Part shown: positions 51,105 through 60,178 of the stretch, in pieces
Layout: the number at the start of each line of letters is the position of its first letter
Position numbering within the stretch: position 1 is the first letter of the stretch
Source of the DNA: Oleiagrimonas sp. C23AA
Lineage (GTDB): Bacteria > Pseudomonadota > Gammaproteobacteria > Xanthomonadales > Rhodanobacteraceae
Assembly (NCBI RefSeq): GCF_011759385.1
Contig: NZ_JAARLY010000007.1
Location: 184,451-248,450 of the forward strand
DNA: 64,000 bases
Direction: 5' to 3'
The notes under the pieces: generated by a model
Told to the model about the DNA's origin: nothing
Database searches by the model: none
What the model saw: only the letters and a program-made list of their open reading frames with translations
Made by a program: the position numbers and the translations under genes

Positions 51105-52550
51105 ATGGCCATGTACGCAAACCTTCGACGTTACGGCTCGCGCCTGGCGGTGGGCCTGGCGGTGGCGCTGGTGGGAACCGGCGTGACCTGGATGGTGGTT
51201 GCTGCCGAACACCCGGTGACCGCCGCTTCCGATACCGGCGCTGCTGCGGCCAAGACGCCGGCCGCCCTGGGCGATGGCCCGATGTGGCCGGCGCCGGCCG
51301 GCAGCTCGCAGGGCCCGGACCGACCCACCCGTCTGGGTCCCAGCGCCGAGCCCGAGCAGATCAAGATCACCGATCCCAAGCAGCTGGCCAAGGTCAAGCG
51401 CGGCGAATACCTGATGCGCGCCGGTGACTGCATTGCCTGTCACTCGGTGGCCGGTGGCAAGCCGCTGTCCGGTGGCCTGCCGATGGTGACGCCGTTCGGC
51501 ACCATCTACACGCCCAACATCACCCCGGATGATGAAACCGGCATCGGCAAGTGGACCGAGAAGGACCTGTGGAATGCCATCCACAACGGTATCAACCGTC
51601 ACGGTGAGTATCTGTACCCGGCCTTCCCGTTCACCTCGTACACCAAGGTGAGCAAAGAGGATGTCTCGGACATCTACGCCTACCTGCGTTCGGTGAAGCC
51701 GGTCAAGCGCAAGAACACGCCGCTGGGCATGGCCTTCCCGTTCAATCAGCGCGAAGCGCTGCTGGGCTGGCGCATGATGTTCTTCGACAAGGGCGAGTTC
51801 AAGCCGAACCCGAAGAAATCCAAGGAGTGGAACCGCGGTGCGTATCTGGTCGAAGGCCTGGGTCACTGCGGCGAGTGCCATACGCAGCGCAACGCGCTGG
51901 GCGGCACCGAGAAGGACGAGGCGCTGGCTGGCGGCATGATCCCGATCCAGAACTGGTACGCGCCCAACCTCAGCACTGCGCCGCATGGTGGTCTGGAAGG
52001 CTGGACCGAGAAGGACATCGTCGATCTGCTCAAGACCGGTCGTTCGTCCAAGGGTACGGTCTACGGCCCGATGGCCGAGGTGGTGCAGGACTCCATGCAG
52101 TACATGACCGATGCCGACCTGAAGGCGATTGCCGTGTACCTGAAGTCGCTGCCGCCGCAGCCGACCAAGGAGCGTGGCGCCGTGGTCGAGCCGCCCGAGG
52201 CGCTGGTCGACGAGATGGTCCATCACGGCAAGGACATCTACGAGCACAAGTGCGCGCGCTGCCATCAGAGCAACGGCAACGGTGTGGAGCACATCTATCC
52301 GCCGTTGAACGGCAACGCCTCGGTGCTGGCGCCGAATCCGGTGAACCCGATCCGCATCGTGTTGCTGGGCGGCTTCGAGGTCACTACCCAGACCTATCCG
52401 CGTCCGTTCTCGATGCCGCCGTTTGCTCAGGACCTGTCGGACAAGGACGTGGCCTCGGTGGTCACCTATATCCGCCAGGCCTGGAGCAACAAGGCCTCGC
52501 CGGTATCGCCGCAGACGGTGCGCAAGTACCGCTCCAACGACGGCCCGTAA
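51105..52550 (+). CDS. Tri-haem c-type cytochrome (alcohol/aldose dehydrogenase cytochrome-subunit type)
   Basis: 481 residues with an N-terminal hydrophobic segment (about 14-34) that may be a signal or a membrane anchor. An Ala/Pro linker follows, then three haem sites: CIACH (109-113), CGECH (255-259) and CARCH (383-387). The architecture is that of the cytochrome subunit of quinohaemoprotein alcohol, gluconate or sorbitol dehydrogenases, including GLPMVTPFGTIYTPNITPD after haem 1. Those enzymes need a catalytic subunit, which is not present here. ATG 51105 is preceded by GGAG; ATG 51111, with GAGG at 51101, is equally possible. The transcript ends at the terminator at 52571. Confidence 0.9.
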   Translation: MAMYANLRRYGSRLAVGLAVALVGTGVTWMVVAAEHPVTAASDTGAAAAKTPAALGDGPMWPAPAGSSQGPDRPTRLGPSAEPEQIKITDPKQLAKVKRGEYLMRAGDCIACHSVAGGKPLSGGLPMVTPFGTIYTPNITPDDETGIGKWTEKDLWNAIHNGINRHGEYLYPAFPFTSYTKVSKEDVSDIYAYLRSVKPVKRKNTPLGMAFPFNQREALLGWRMMFFDKGEFKPNPKKSKEWNRGAYLVEGLGHCGECHTQRNALGGTEKDEALAGGMIPIQNWYAPNLSTAPHGGLEGWTEKDIVDLLKTGRSSKGTVYGPMAEVVQDSMQYMTDADLKAIAVYLKSLPPQPTKERGAVVEPPEALVDEMVHHGKDIYEHKCARCHQSNGNGVEHIYPPLNGNASVLAPNPVNPIRIVLLGGFEVTTQTYPRPFSMPPFAQDLSDKDVASVVTYIRQAWSNKASPVSPQTVRKYRSNDGP

Positions 52551-52570
52551 GCGGCTCGGCGTTGTGATAA

Positions 52571-52600
52571 AAAACGGCCCGGTTTTCCGGGCCGTTTTTT
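52571..52600. terminator. Bidirectional terminator
   Basis: Twelve-pair perfect stem AAAACGGCCCGG (52571-52582) with CCGGGCCGTTTT (52587-52598), a TTTT loop, T run to 52600 on the plus strand, and A run on the left that reads as T on the minus strand. It can end both the cytochrome operon and the convergent glycosylase operon. Confidence 0.93.
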
Positions 52601-52686
52601 GTGCGTGAGCGTGGCCGACTCATTCCTCTCGTAATACGCGCGTCAGCCTGGCGGTAAGGATGTGCGGCAGGCGTTACGCCGCGAAT

Positions 52687-53211
52687 CTACACCTGCCCGT
52701 TTCCGTCAGAAGGGAGCGGCGGCAGGGCCTCGGCCAGCTGCTGCCAAAGCTCGATGCGCCAGGCGCGACGGGCCTGGCCGGACGGCGAGCAAAGCACATA
52801 CAGGCGCGTCGGGCCCAGGGTGTCTTGTTGCCAGCCGTAATCGACCGGGCGCCCCATAAAGCCTTTCGCGGCATTCTTGCTGGTGAAGGCCAACACGCCC
52901 GGTGCGTGGGCGCGGATGCGGGCCTCCAGGGCGACGCGATCGAAGGCATCGGCGGGAAGCTGATCATCGTTGCCCGAATGGTGCTTGGCCAGATCGGTCA
53001 GGCCGATGCCCAGGGTCAGCACTTCCTCATAACGCGCCGCAGGCCAGGGCTCGGGCAGCAGGCCAATCGCGTGCAGGGTGGGCCAGAAGCGGTTGCCGGG
53101 ATGGGCGTAGTAAGCGCGTTCGGCGGCCGAGCGCGCGCTGGCAGCGGTGCCGCAGAACACCACGCGAAGGCCGGGGGCCAGTACATCGGGAAGAATGCCC
53201 GGCCGGCTCAT
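52687..53211 (-). CDS. Mug/TDG-like uracil-DNA glycosylase superfamily protein
   Basis: Predicted DNA base-excision glycosylase of 174 residues. The fold is recognisable from VVFCGTAASARSA (about 17-29), AHPGNRFWPTL and GIGLTDLAK (about 70-78), all typical of the Mug/TDG family. The first motif differs from the Mug active site GINPGxxSA: the position of the catalytic Asn is Ala. The enzyme may therefore use another residue, as in other superfamily branches, or have changed specificity. The start overlaps the end of the Dph6-like gene by four bases (ATGA), so it is the second gene of a coupled pair. It ends before the bidirectional terminator. Confidence 0.8.
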   Translation of the reverse strand: MSRPGILPDVLAPGLRVVFCGTAASARSAAERAYYAHPGNRFWPTLHAIGLLPEPWPAARYEEVLTLGIGLTDLAKHHSGNDDQLPADAFDRVALEARIRAHAPGVLAFTSKNAAKGFMGRPVDYGWQQDTLGPTRLYVLCSPSGQARRAWRIELWQQLAEALPPLPSDGNGQV

Positions 53212-53903
53212 CCGGCCGCGCCGTCCGTCAGCAGAAAGTCGGTGTATTGGAAGCGCTCATCGCGCAATACCGATGTTCCGCGCTGCACGGCGATGTCGTG
53301 AGAAAACAGCGGGCCACCCCAGCTCAGCGTGTGAAATTCACCGTTTTCGCCGCAGGCATCAACGCCCTCGGGCAGTGTATCGAGCAGGGTGTGATCAAAC
53401 TCACGGCCGCAGAACGTGGCAGCCAGCTGTTGAGTATCGACGCAGACCAGCGCCGCGCGATGGCCTTCCTCCACGAAGCGCCGGGCGAGATTCGCGGTGT
53501 CCTCGCCCCAGATCGGGAACACGCCCTGCCAACCCAGGCGCGTCAGTTGCTGTTCGCGATAGGCGCGCACGTCTTCAAGAAACAGGTCGCCAAAGGCGAT
53601 GTGTGCAAGAGCCGACCAGCGCGTGCGGGCACGGACCAGGGCGTCGGCGATGGCCGCTTCATAAGCGTCGTTGGCGCTGGGCCAGTCCAGCTCGGCGGTG
53701 ACCAGTGGCAACCCGAGCGCCTCGGCCTGGGCCTTGAGCACATCGCGGCGGATGCCGTGCATGGCCACGCGGTCGAAACGGGCGGTGACGGTGCTGAGCA
53801 GACCGACCAGCTCAAAGCGGGGGTCGGCCCGCAGCCGCGCCAGCGCCATCAGGCAGTCTTTGCCGCCGCTCCAGGAAAGCAGGGTGGGAATGGATGGACT
53901 CAT
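53208..53903 (-). CDS. Dph6-like ATP pyrophosphatase (adenine nucleotide alpha-hydrolase superfamily)
   Basis: 231 residues. The N-terminal PP-loop LLSWSGGKDCLMAL (about 7-20) binds ATP. The conserved GLLSTV, SMHG-like RVAMHGI and AFGDLFLEDVRAYREQQL segments mark the DUF71/Dph6 family. Eukaryotic members amidate diphthine on EF-2. Bacteria have no diphthamide, so the bacterial substrate is unknown. The ATG at 53903 gives SPSIPTLLSWSGGKD; 29 codons upstream are intergenic. It overlaps the glycosylase gene by four bases, hinting at a shared role, possibly nucleotide or tRNA/DNA base chemistry (inference). Confidence 0.82.
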   Translation of the reverse strand: MSPSIPTLLSWSGGKDCLMALARLRADPRFELVGLLSTVTARFDRVAMHGIRRDVLKAQAEALGLPLVTAELDWPSANDAYEAAIADALVRARTRWSALAHIAFGDLFLEDVRAYREQQLTRLGWQGVFPIWGEDTANLARRFVEEGHRAALVCVDTQQLAATFCGREFDHTLLDTLPEGVDACGENGEFHTLSWGGPLFSHDIAVQRGTSVLRDERFQYTDFLLTDGAAG

Positions 53904-53957
53904 GCGGCCATTGTACGTGGCCCTGCCGGCATGGCTTAAGCGGCCGGGTCCAGATAC

Positions 53958-53985
53958 GACACGGCCGCCTTGCGGCGGCCGTGTC
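53958..53985 (-). other. 12-pair hairpin between typA and the Dph6-like gene
   Basis: GACACGGCCGCC (53958-53969) pairs perfectly with GGCGGCCGTGTC (53974-53985). On the minus strand the loop is GCAA. There is no T run; it lies 22 bases after the typA stop and 54 before the next gene, so it could be a Rho-assisted terminator or a processing site. Confidence 0.55.
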
Positions 53986-54007
53986 AGCATCAGCGGGTAA
54001 CGGGCGG

Positions 54008-55840
54008 TCAGCCGGCGCGGCGGGCGGCCTGCTTGCGCTCGTTCTCGGTGAGGTTCTTCTTGCGCAGACGAATTTCCTTCGGCGTCACCTCGACCAGCTC
54101 GTCGTCGTCGATGAAGTCCAGTGCCTGCTCCAGCGAGAACTTGATCGGCGGCGTCAGCTGGATGGCGTCATCCTTGCCCGAAGCGCGCATATTGGTCAGC
54201 GGCTTGGGCTTGATCGCATTCACGGTCAGGTCGTTGTCCTTGGCGTGGATGCCGATCAGCTGGCCTTCGTACACCGAGTCGCCCTCGGCGGCGAACAGCT
54301 TGCCGCGCTCCTGCAGCGGACCCAGCGAGTAGGCCGGCGTGGTGCCCGGCGCGTTGGCGATCAGCACGCCGTTCTGGCGCTTGGCGATCTGGCCGTCTTC
54401 CTTCGGACCGTAGTGGTCAAACACGTGGAACAGCAGGCCCGAACCCTGGGTCAGGGTCTTGAACTGGTTCTGGAAGCCGATCAGGCCGCGCGCCGGGATC
54501 AGGTACTCCAGGCGCACACGACCCTTGCCGTCCGGCTCCATGTTCTTGAGCTGGCCCTTGCGCGTGCCCAGGCGCTCCATTACCGGGCCCTGGTGGTGTT
54601 CTTCGACATCGATGACCAGCTGCTCGTACGGCTCCATCAGCTGGCCGTCGATTTCCTTGATGATCACTTCCGGGCGCGACACGGCCAGCTCGTAGCCTTC
54701 GCGGCGCATGTTCTCGATCAGCACCGACAGGTGCAGCTCGCCGCGGCCGGAGACCAGGAACTTGTCGGCGTCGGAGCCGTCCTCGACGCGCAGGGCCACG
54801 TTGTGCACCTTCTCGCGGTCCAGGCGCTCGCGGATCTGGCGGCTGGTCAGGAACTTGCCGCCGGAAAGATCCTTGTTGCCGACGAACGGCGAGTTGTTGA
54901 CCTGGAAGGTCATGCTGATGGTCGGCTCGTCGACGGTCAGCGCCGGCAGCGCCTCGGGCGCTTCCAGGGCGGTCACCGTGTCGGAGATGGTCAGGTCCGG
55001 AATACCGGAGATGGCGATGATGTCGCCGGCTTCGGCCTCGTCCTGCTCGATGCGCTCAAGGCCGAGGAAGCCCAGTACCTGCAGCACCTTGCCCTGACGC
55101 TTCTTGCCTTCGCGGTCGATCACCGCCACCGGCATGTTCTTCTTCAGCGTGCCGCGCTGGATGCGGCCGATGCCGATGACGCCGACGAAGCTGTTGTAGT
55201 CCAGCTGGCTGATGCGCATCTGGAACGGGCCTTCCGGGTCCACTTCCGGCTTCGGTGCATGCTGCATGATCGCTTCGTAAAGCGGGGTCATGTCGCCTTC
55301 GCGGGCGCTTTCGTCCAGCGAGGCGTAGCCATTCAGGGCCGAGGCGTAAACGATGGGGAAGTCCATCTGCTCCTCGGTGGCACCCAGACGGTCAAACAGA
55401 TCCCACACCTGCTCGACCACCCATTCCGGGCGCGAGCCCGGGCGGTCGATCTTGTTGATCACCACGATCGGCTTGAAGCCCATGGCGAACGCCTTCTGGG
55501 TCACAAAGCGCGTCTGCGGCATCGGACCGTCCATGGCGTCGACCAGGATCAGCACGGTGTCGACCATCGACAACACGCGCTCGACCTCGCCGCCGAAGTC
55601 GGCATGGCCTGGGGTGTCGACGATGTTGATGCGGTTGCCCTGCCAGGTGATGGCCGTGTTCTTGGCCAGGATCGTGATGCCACGTTCCTTTTCCTGGTCG
55701 TTCGAGTCCATCACACGCTCAGCCAGCACAGTGCGCTCGGCCAAGGTGCCGGACTGCTTGAGCAGCTGATCGACGAGAGTGGTTTTGCCATGGTCGACGT
55801 GGGCGACGATGGCGATATTGCGGAGCTTTTCGATGGACAT
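54008..55840 (-). CDS. typA: Ribosome-associated GTPase TypA/BipA
   Basis: Translation-factor GTPase that binds ribosomes under stress and helps 50S assembly at low temperature. 610 residues. G1 AHVDHGKTT (12-20), G3 DTPGHADF and G4 NKID are intact. Domains like EF-G II, III and V are followed by the BipA-specific C-terminal domain. The ATG at 55840 gives [15 protein letters not shown]; 15 further codons upstream in frame are leader. It stands as a single gene, read away from the secreted protein at 56112. Confidence 0.97.
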   Translation of the reverse strand: MSIEKLRNIAIVAHVDHGKTTLVDQLLKQSGTLAERTVLAERVMDSNDQEKERGITILAKNTAITWQGNRINIVDTPGHADFGGEVERVLSMVDTVLILVDAMDGPMPQTRFVTQKAFAMGFKPIVVINKIDRPGSRPEWVVEQVWDLFDRLGATEEQMDFPIVYASALNGYASLDESAREGDMTPLYEAIMQHAPKPEVDPEGPFQMRISQLDYNSFVGVIGIGRIQRGTLKKNMPVAVIDREGKKRQGKVLQVLGFLGLERIEQDEAEAGDIIAISGIPDLTISDTVTALEAPEALPALTVDEPTISMTFQVNNSPFVGNKDLSGGKFLTSRQIRERLDREKVHNVALRVEDGSDADKFLVSGRGELHLSVLIENMRREGYELAVSRPEVIIKEIDGQLMEPYEQLVIDVEEHHQGPVMERLGTRKGQLKNMEPDGKGRVRLEYLIPARGLIGFQNQFKTLTQGSGLLFHVFDHYGPKEDGQIAKRQNGVLIANAPGTTPAYSLGPLQERGKLFAAEGDSVYEGQLIGIHAKDNDLTVNAIKPKPLTNMRASGKDDAIQLTPPIKFSLEQALDFIDDDELVEVTPKEIRLRKKNLTENERKQAARRAG

Positions 55841-56111
55841 GCGAAATCGGCACCGCCTGTCGGCCGCGCCGCCTATAAGAGTCAAGGCAAGTCCCTAATG
55901 ATACACCGCTTCCGGCGCCTTTACATCCTTCGCGTCAAGACACGGTCAAGGCCGGCAAGGACATTGTCAGGCTGTGTTTGGCTGGCTGAATCGGGCCGCG
56001 GGTACGCCCACGCATCGTTCACGGCAGGCCGCCCAGAGTGCGCCCCACGGTCGGACGGCGCCGCCCCCACGGCGGTCCGGCATCATTTGGAAAGACCAAG
56101 GAGGCACCGAC

Positions 56112-56618
56112 ATGCGTATCAAGACTCTTTCTATGGCCCTGGCTTCTGCGGTTGGCATGGCGGCGCTGAGCGCCGCGCCGGCGATGGCTGCCGGCGCCAA
56201 GCACGATCCCAACATGGCCAATCACAAGCAGCTCGATTGCGAGATGAGCTTCACGCTGCAGGGCTGGTCGGCGATCTACAAGACCGCCAGCGGCAAGGGC
56301 ACCGTCAAGTGCTCCAACGGCCAGACCGAGCGCGTCAAGATCAACGCCAAGGGCGGCGGCCTGACCGCCGGCACCTACAAGATCAACGACGGCCACGGCC
56401 AGTTCACCGGCGTCAACAAGATTTCCGACGTCAACGGCTCGTATGGCATGGCCGATGCCCATGCCGGCGCGGCCAAGTCGGCCCGCGGCGCGGTGATGAC
56501 CAATGGCGACACCACGCTGTCGATCGGTGGCACCGGCAACGGCTGGGACATCGGTGTCGGTTTTGGCTCGTTCACCATCAAGCCGATGGACAAGCACATG
56601 GCTCACACCATGCAGTAA
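56112..56618 (+). CDS. Secreted protein of unknown function
   Basis: 168 residues with a clear signal peptide (KTLSMALASAVGMAALSAAPAMA, cleavage near 27). The mature part is small, Gly/Ala/Lys-rich and beta-like. It has only two cysteines (in LDCEM and VKCSNG), which may form a disulfide, and repeated GG/GTGNG turns up to GVGFGSFTIKP. I do not recognise the family with confidence; there is faint likeness in pattern to small periplasmic DUF992-type proteins. The ATG follows GGAGG at 56100-56104. It stands alone and ends at a strong terminator, so it is probably expressed independently. Confidence 0.75.
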   Translation: MRIKTLSMALASAVGMAALSAAPAMAAGAKHDPNMANHKQLDCEMSFTLQGWSAIYKTASGKGTVKCSNGQTERVKINAKGGGLTAGTYKINDGHGQFTGVNKISDVNGSYGMADAHAGAAKSARGAVMTNGDTTLSIGGTGNGWDIGVGFGSFTIKPMDKHMAHTMQ

Positions 56619-56648
56619 TCGCCGCGAAGCGATCACTGCACCTTGAAA

Positions 56649-56677
56649 GGGCGCGCCTTGCTGGCGCGCCTTTTTTT
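56649..56677 (+). terminator. Rho-independent terminator after the secreted protein
   Basis: GGCGCGCC (56650-56657) pairs with GGCGCGCC (56663-56670) and seven T follow (56671-56677). It also lies just beyond the stop of the convergent dehydrogenase gene. Confidence 0.93.
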
Positions 56678-56698
56678 GGCCGGTTTTGAGGCGCGCGC

Positions 56699-57457
56699 TT
56701 ACTGCGCGGTCCAGCCGCCGTCCACGGTCAGGGTTTGCCCGGTGATGTTGCGCGCTGCCGGCGAGATGAGAAATTCGATGATGCCGGCCAGCTCCTCGAT
56801 GCTGATGAATACGCCCTTGGGCATCGGCTTTAGCATGATGTCATCGACCACCTGTTGCTCGCTGATGCCGTTCTCGCGTGCCTGGGCAGAAATCTGGTTT
56901 TCCACCAGCGGTGTCTTTACATACGACGGGCACACCGTATTGATGGTGATGTCGGTGTCGGCCGTTTCCAGCGCCAGCACCTTGGAAAAGCCCAGCAGGC
57001 CATGTTTGGCGGCGACGTAGGCACTCTTGTAGCGCGAGGCTACCAGTGAGTGGATGGAGCCGATGTTGATGATGCGTCCGTGGCCGTGCTGGCGCATGCC
57101 CGGCAGCAGGGCGCGGGTCAGTCGTGCCGCACCGGTCAGCATCACCGCGATCAACTGCTCCCACTTGGGCATGGGAAAATCTTCCAGCCGCGCCACGTGT
57201 TGCAGCCCGGCGTTGTTGATCAGCACATCCACATGGCCGGGAAGCTGCTTGCGCAGCGCTTCGACGCTGTCGTCACTGGCCACGTCCAGGGCCATGGCAT
57301 CGGCGCGTGCGCCGGCCTGGCGCAGTTGGGCGGCCACGGCTTCGGCCGCTTCCACGTTCAGATCGGTTACCAGGATATGGCGATCGGCGCTGGCCAGCGC
57401 ACCGGCGATACCAGCGCCGATACCACTGCCGGCGCCGGTGATGAGAATGGTAGTCAT
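56699..57457 (-). CDS. 3-hydroxybutyrate dehydrogenase (short-chain dehydrogenase)
   Basis: NAD-dependent oxidation of (R)-3-hydroxybutyrate to acetoacetate. 252 residues of the SDR fold: cofactor loop TGAGSGIGAGIAG (7-19), NNAG, the Ser in NIGSIHS and the YxxxK pair in YVAAK. The 3-hydroxybutyrate dehydrogenase subgroup is indicated by NNAGLQHVARLEDFP, PSYVKTPLVENQI and the QTLTVDGGWTAQ end. It is divergent from the 3-hydroxybutyrate-oligomer hydrolase, which would supply its substrate; this neighbourhood supports the specific call. Confidence 0.9.
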   Translation of the reverse strand: MTTILITGAGSGIGAGIAGALASADRHILVTDLNVEAAEAVAAQLRQAGARADAMALDVASDDSVEALRKQLPGHVDVLINNAGLQHVARLEDFPMPKWEQLIAVMLTGAARLTRALLPGMRQHGHGRIINIGSIHSLVASRYKSAYVAAKHGLLGFSKVLALETADTDITINTVCPSYVKTPLVENQISAQARENGISEQQVVDDIMLKPMPKGVFISIEELAGIIEFLISPAARNITGQTLTVDGGWTAQ

Positions 57458-57684
57458 CGTGGAACCTGCATGGGCTTGAGGAGGGCGTGTTGCGAGGCGT
57501 GCCCGCCAAGATTAAACCCAAGCGCCGAGATTCGTCTTCAGGCATGTACGATGGCCGGGATGAATCGCTGGATCATCCGCGTGCATTTGCGCAGAAAGTG
57601 GTTTTACTGGCCCTTGAGGCCTGTCCTTGCGCGGCGCGTTGGTTGCGTCAGCGTCGTTCTGTCCACAGGAGGCACGAATCGCGC

Positions 57685-59424
57685 ATGGATTTTCTTGTCA
57701 GTGACATCCGCCATACCGAGCATCGCCATGGTGATGATTTGCTCAGCGCGGGCCTTGGCCTGGCCGGCCTGCGTGGCGTGCCGGTGCCCTTTGTCCAGCC
57801 GATGCAGCCCACGCCTGCGGAATTGCGCCGCCGCGCCATCCAGTCAGGATGGAAAGGTATTGCCGATCTTGGCTTGCTGGGCGGATTTGGCCGTATTTAC
57901 GGCCAGGTGGTTTCGGTGTCGGGACAGGAATTTCACGCCTTCGCCAAGATACCCGGAGCCTGCCAGCCGCATCGCGTGATGGCGCAGGTGCCGGATGAAT
58001 TCGATCCGCGCACACGCTGTTTGGTGGTGACCGCCTCTCCCGGCTCGCGCGGCATCTATGGTGGCATTGCGCTAGCCGGTGCCTGGGGCCTGACCCACGG
58101 CTGCGCGGTGGCCTATACCGACAAGGGCGCTGGCACTGGATATTTCGACACCGCCACGCGTACTGGCACCACGCTGGAGGGCACGCGTGCCGTGGCCGGC
58201 AGCGCGGCGCTGGAGTTCGACCCCGGCTCTGTGCCGGGCGACGCCGGCGTGGCCGTCAAACACGCCCATTCCACCGACCAGCCCGAAGCGGACTGGGGGC
58301 GCCACGTGCTGCAGGCGGCGCACTTTGGCCTGGCCATGCTCGATCGGGCGTTTCCGGAGCAGGCGCCATTCACACCACAGAACACGCGGGTGATCGCGAC
58401 CGGTCTGTCCAACGGTGGTGGCGCGGTGCTGCAGGCTGCCGGCCTGGATGACACGGGGCTGCTGGACGCGGTGGTGGCGCTGGAGCCCAACGTGCATATG
58501 CCAGGGCGTGGTCGGGCGTTGTTCGATTACGTCACCGAAGCGGCGCTGTACATGCCCAGTGCGCTTACCGCTTCCGCCTTCGCCCGCGTGCCGCTGGCGC
58601 GAGCCGGAGGCATGACGCCGCCGTCCTGGATGGAGCGTGGCCGCTCCCTGCATGGCGCGGGGCTGCTGGACGGCGTGACGACTTCGGCGCAGGCAGAGTC
58701 GGCGGCAGCGCAGCTGCATGCCAGCGGTTGGCGCCGCGAGGTGATCGCCACGGCCGCCTCGACCCCGGCTTTCGACATCTGGCGCGCGCTCGGGGCCGGC
58801 TATGCCTCGGCGTATTTGCGGCGACCCGTCGGTCGCATGCCCTGTGGCTTTCGCTATGTGGCCATGCAGGCCGGCGTGCCGGGGCCGCTGGACGCCTCGA
58901 CGGCGGCCGCCTGGTGGGCCGATGCCTCGGGTATTCCGCCAGGCGAGGGTGTCAGCCTGATCGGCGGCACCGATTTTTCGTTTGATCCCAATTTTTCCGG
59001 CGAACACGGCTTGCGCCAGTTGTGGACCGGTGACGATGCGCAGGCCCACGCCTTGCACGAGGGCGTGACGGCGTTGGCCGTGCGCCTGCCGCGTGAGCAC
59101 CTGCCAATCTGGGTGCTGCACGGCGATGAAGACGGTCTGCTGCCGCCTGACTTCACCTCCCAGCCTTATATCCACTGGCTGGAAGAGGCCGGGCGCACGC
59201 CGCGCTACTGGCAAGTACCGCACGCGCAGCACTTTGATGCGTTCCTGGCACTGCCGGGTTTTGGTGATCGCTACGTGCCGCTACTGCCCTACGGTTATGC
59301 TGCGCTGGATCGCACCCTGGACGAGCTCACGGGCAAGGCAACGCTGGCGCGGCTGCCCACGCCACAGCCCAGGCCACGCGGTGCCGGTGCGCTGCGTGCG
59401 GCCATGCTGGACCTTGCCCCATGA
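57685..59424 (+). CDS. D-(-)-3-hydroxybutyrate oligomer hydrolase
   Basis: Hydrolyses short 3-hydroxybutyrate oligomers left after PHB depolymerisation. 579 residues from the ATG at 57685. Family features: [15 protein letters not shown] at the N-terminus, [15 protein letters not shown], and the nucleophile elbow ATGLSNGGG with Ser. The late His is in [15 protein letters not shown] lies 12 bases before the ATG, rather far, and the frame is open for 66 more codons (from 57487). Known homologues are longer (about 690 residues), so the true N-terminus is uncertain. No signal peptide is obvious, suggesting an intracellular enzyme. It is divergent from 3-hydroxybutyrate dehydrogenase; no PHB synthase is in the window. 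Confidence 0.85.
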   Translation: MDFLVSDIRHTEHRHGDDLLSAGLGLAGLRGVPVPFVQPMQPTPAELRRRAIQSGWKGIADLGLLGGFGRIYGQVVSVSGQEFHAFAKIPGACQPHRVMAQVPDEFDPRTRCLVVTASPGSRGIYGGIALAGAWGLTHGCAVAYTDKGAGTGYFDTATRTGTTLEGTRAVAGSAALEFDPGSVPGDAGVAVKHAHSTDQPEADWGRHVLQAAHFGLAMLDRAFPEQAPFTPQNTRVIATGLSNGGGAVLQAAGLDDTGLLDAVVALEPNVHMPGRGRALFDYVTEAALYMPSALTASAFARVPLARAGGMTPPSWMERGRSLHGAGLLDGVTTSAQAESAAAQLHASGWRREVIATAASTPAFDIWRALGAGYASAYLRRPVGRMPCGFRYVAMQAGVPGPLDASTAAAWWADASGIPPGEGVSLIGGTDFSFDPNFSGEHGLRQLWTGDDAQAHALHEGVTALAVRLPREHLPIWVLHGDEDGLLPPDFTSQPYIHWLEEAGRTPRYWQVPHAQHFDAFLALPGFGDRYVPLLPYGYAALDRTLDELTGKATLARLPTPQPRPRGAGALRAAMLDLAP

Positions 59425-59515
59425 GGTGTCGGCGGCGCAAAACGGGTATCCTAAGCGGTCCCGCCGGACCTGGTGCCGGCGCCCACACAAGCTGCATTCG
59501 TCCACAAGGATTCCC

Positions 59516-60025
59516 ATGAGCATTCGTGCCACTCTCAACACCCAGCGCGGCCCGATCCGTCTGGATCTTGCCGATGACAAGACGCCGCTGACGGTGGCCA
59601 ACTTCGTCAACCTGGCCCGCCGCGGTTTCTACGATGGCGTCAGCTTTCATCGCGTGATCCCCGACTTCATGATCCAGGGCGGTTGCCCGGAAGGCAGCGG
59701 TCGCGGTGGCCCGGGCTACCGTTTCGAAGACGAGATCGAGCCGAGCCTGCGTCATGATCGTGGCGGCGTGCTGTCGATGGCCAATGCCGGTCCGCGCACC
59801 AATGGCAGCCAGTTCTTCATCACCCACACCGCCACGCCGTGGCTGGACGGCAAGCACGCCGTATTCGGCGCTGTGGTCGATGATGCCGACATGGACGTGG
59901 TCAACGCCGTGACCCAGGGCGATGTGATCGAATCGGTGTCGCTGGAAGGCGATGTCGATGCGCTGCTCGAGAAGATGAGCGAGCGCCTGGACGAGTGGAA
60001 CGCCATTCTCGATCAGCGCAGCTGA
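59516..60025 (+). CDS. ppiB: Peptidyl-prolyl cis-trans isomerase, cyclophilin type
   Basis: Proline isomerase of 169 residues without signal peptide, so cytoplasmic like E. coli PpiB. The family core [13 protein letters not shown] (about 45-57) has the catalytic Arg. [16 protein letters not shown] and the Trp in [12 protein letters not shown] complete the active site. AAGGA precedes the ATG at 59516. The C-terminal 25 residues ([18 protein letters not shown]) extend the usual 164 slightly. No link to the neighbouring genes is apparent. Confidence 0.95.
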   Translation: MSIRATLNTQRGPIRLDLADDKTPLTVANFVNLARRGFYDGVSFHRVIPDFMIQGGCPEGSGRGGPGYRFEDEIEPSLRHDRGGVLSMANAGPRTNGSQFFITHTATPWLDGKHAVFGAVVDDADMDVVNAVTQGDVIESVSLEGDVDALLEKMSERLDEWNAILDQRS

Positions 60026-60089
60026 TGCATGGCCGGCACGGCGGCGCTTGCCATCGCCGCCGTGTCAACGCATAGTTGGCGCCGCTTTT

Positions 60090-60103
60090 TGAAATCGCTT
60101 TCA
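60090..60103. promoter_or_regulatory. LacI-type operator before the repressor gene
   Basis: TGAAATCGCTTTCA is palindromic except for one base pair, with the central CG typical of LacI-family sites. It lies 75 bases before the repressor start and is flanked by two TGGCGCC copies (60077-60083, 60105-60111). Likely autoregulation. Confidence 0.6.
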
Positions 60104-60178
60104 GTGGCGCCATGAAGGGTTTTGCGACCAGTCGGTGCCTGCTAAGCCGCCACCGTGCGGACACCTAGGGGAGGGGGC

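Noticed and set aside
57487..57684. 66-codon N-terminal extension of the oligomer hydrolase
   Set aside because: Arg-rich, no signal peptide and no family likeness; kept only as an alternative because the chosen start has a distant ribosome-binding site.
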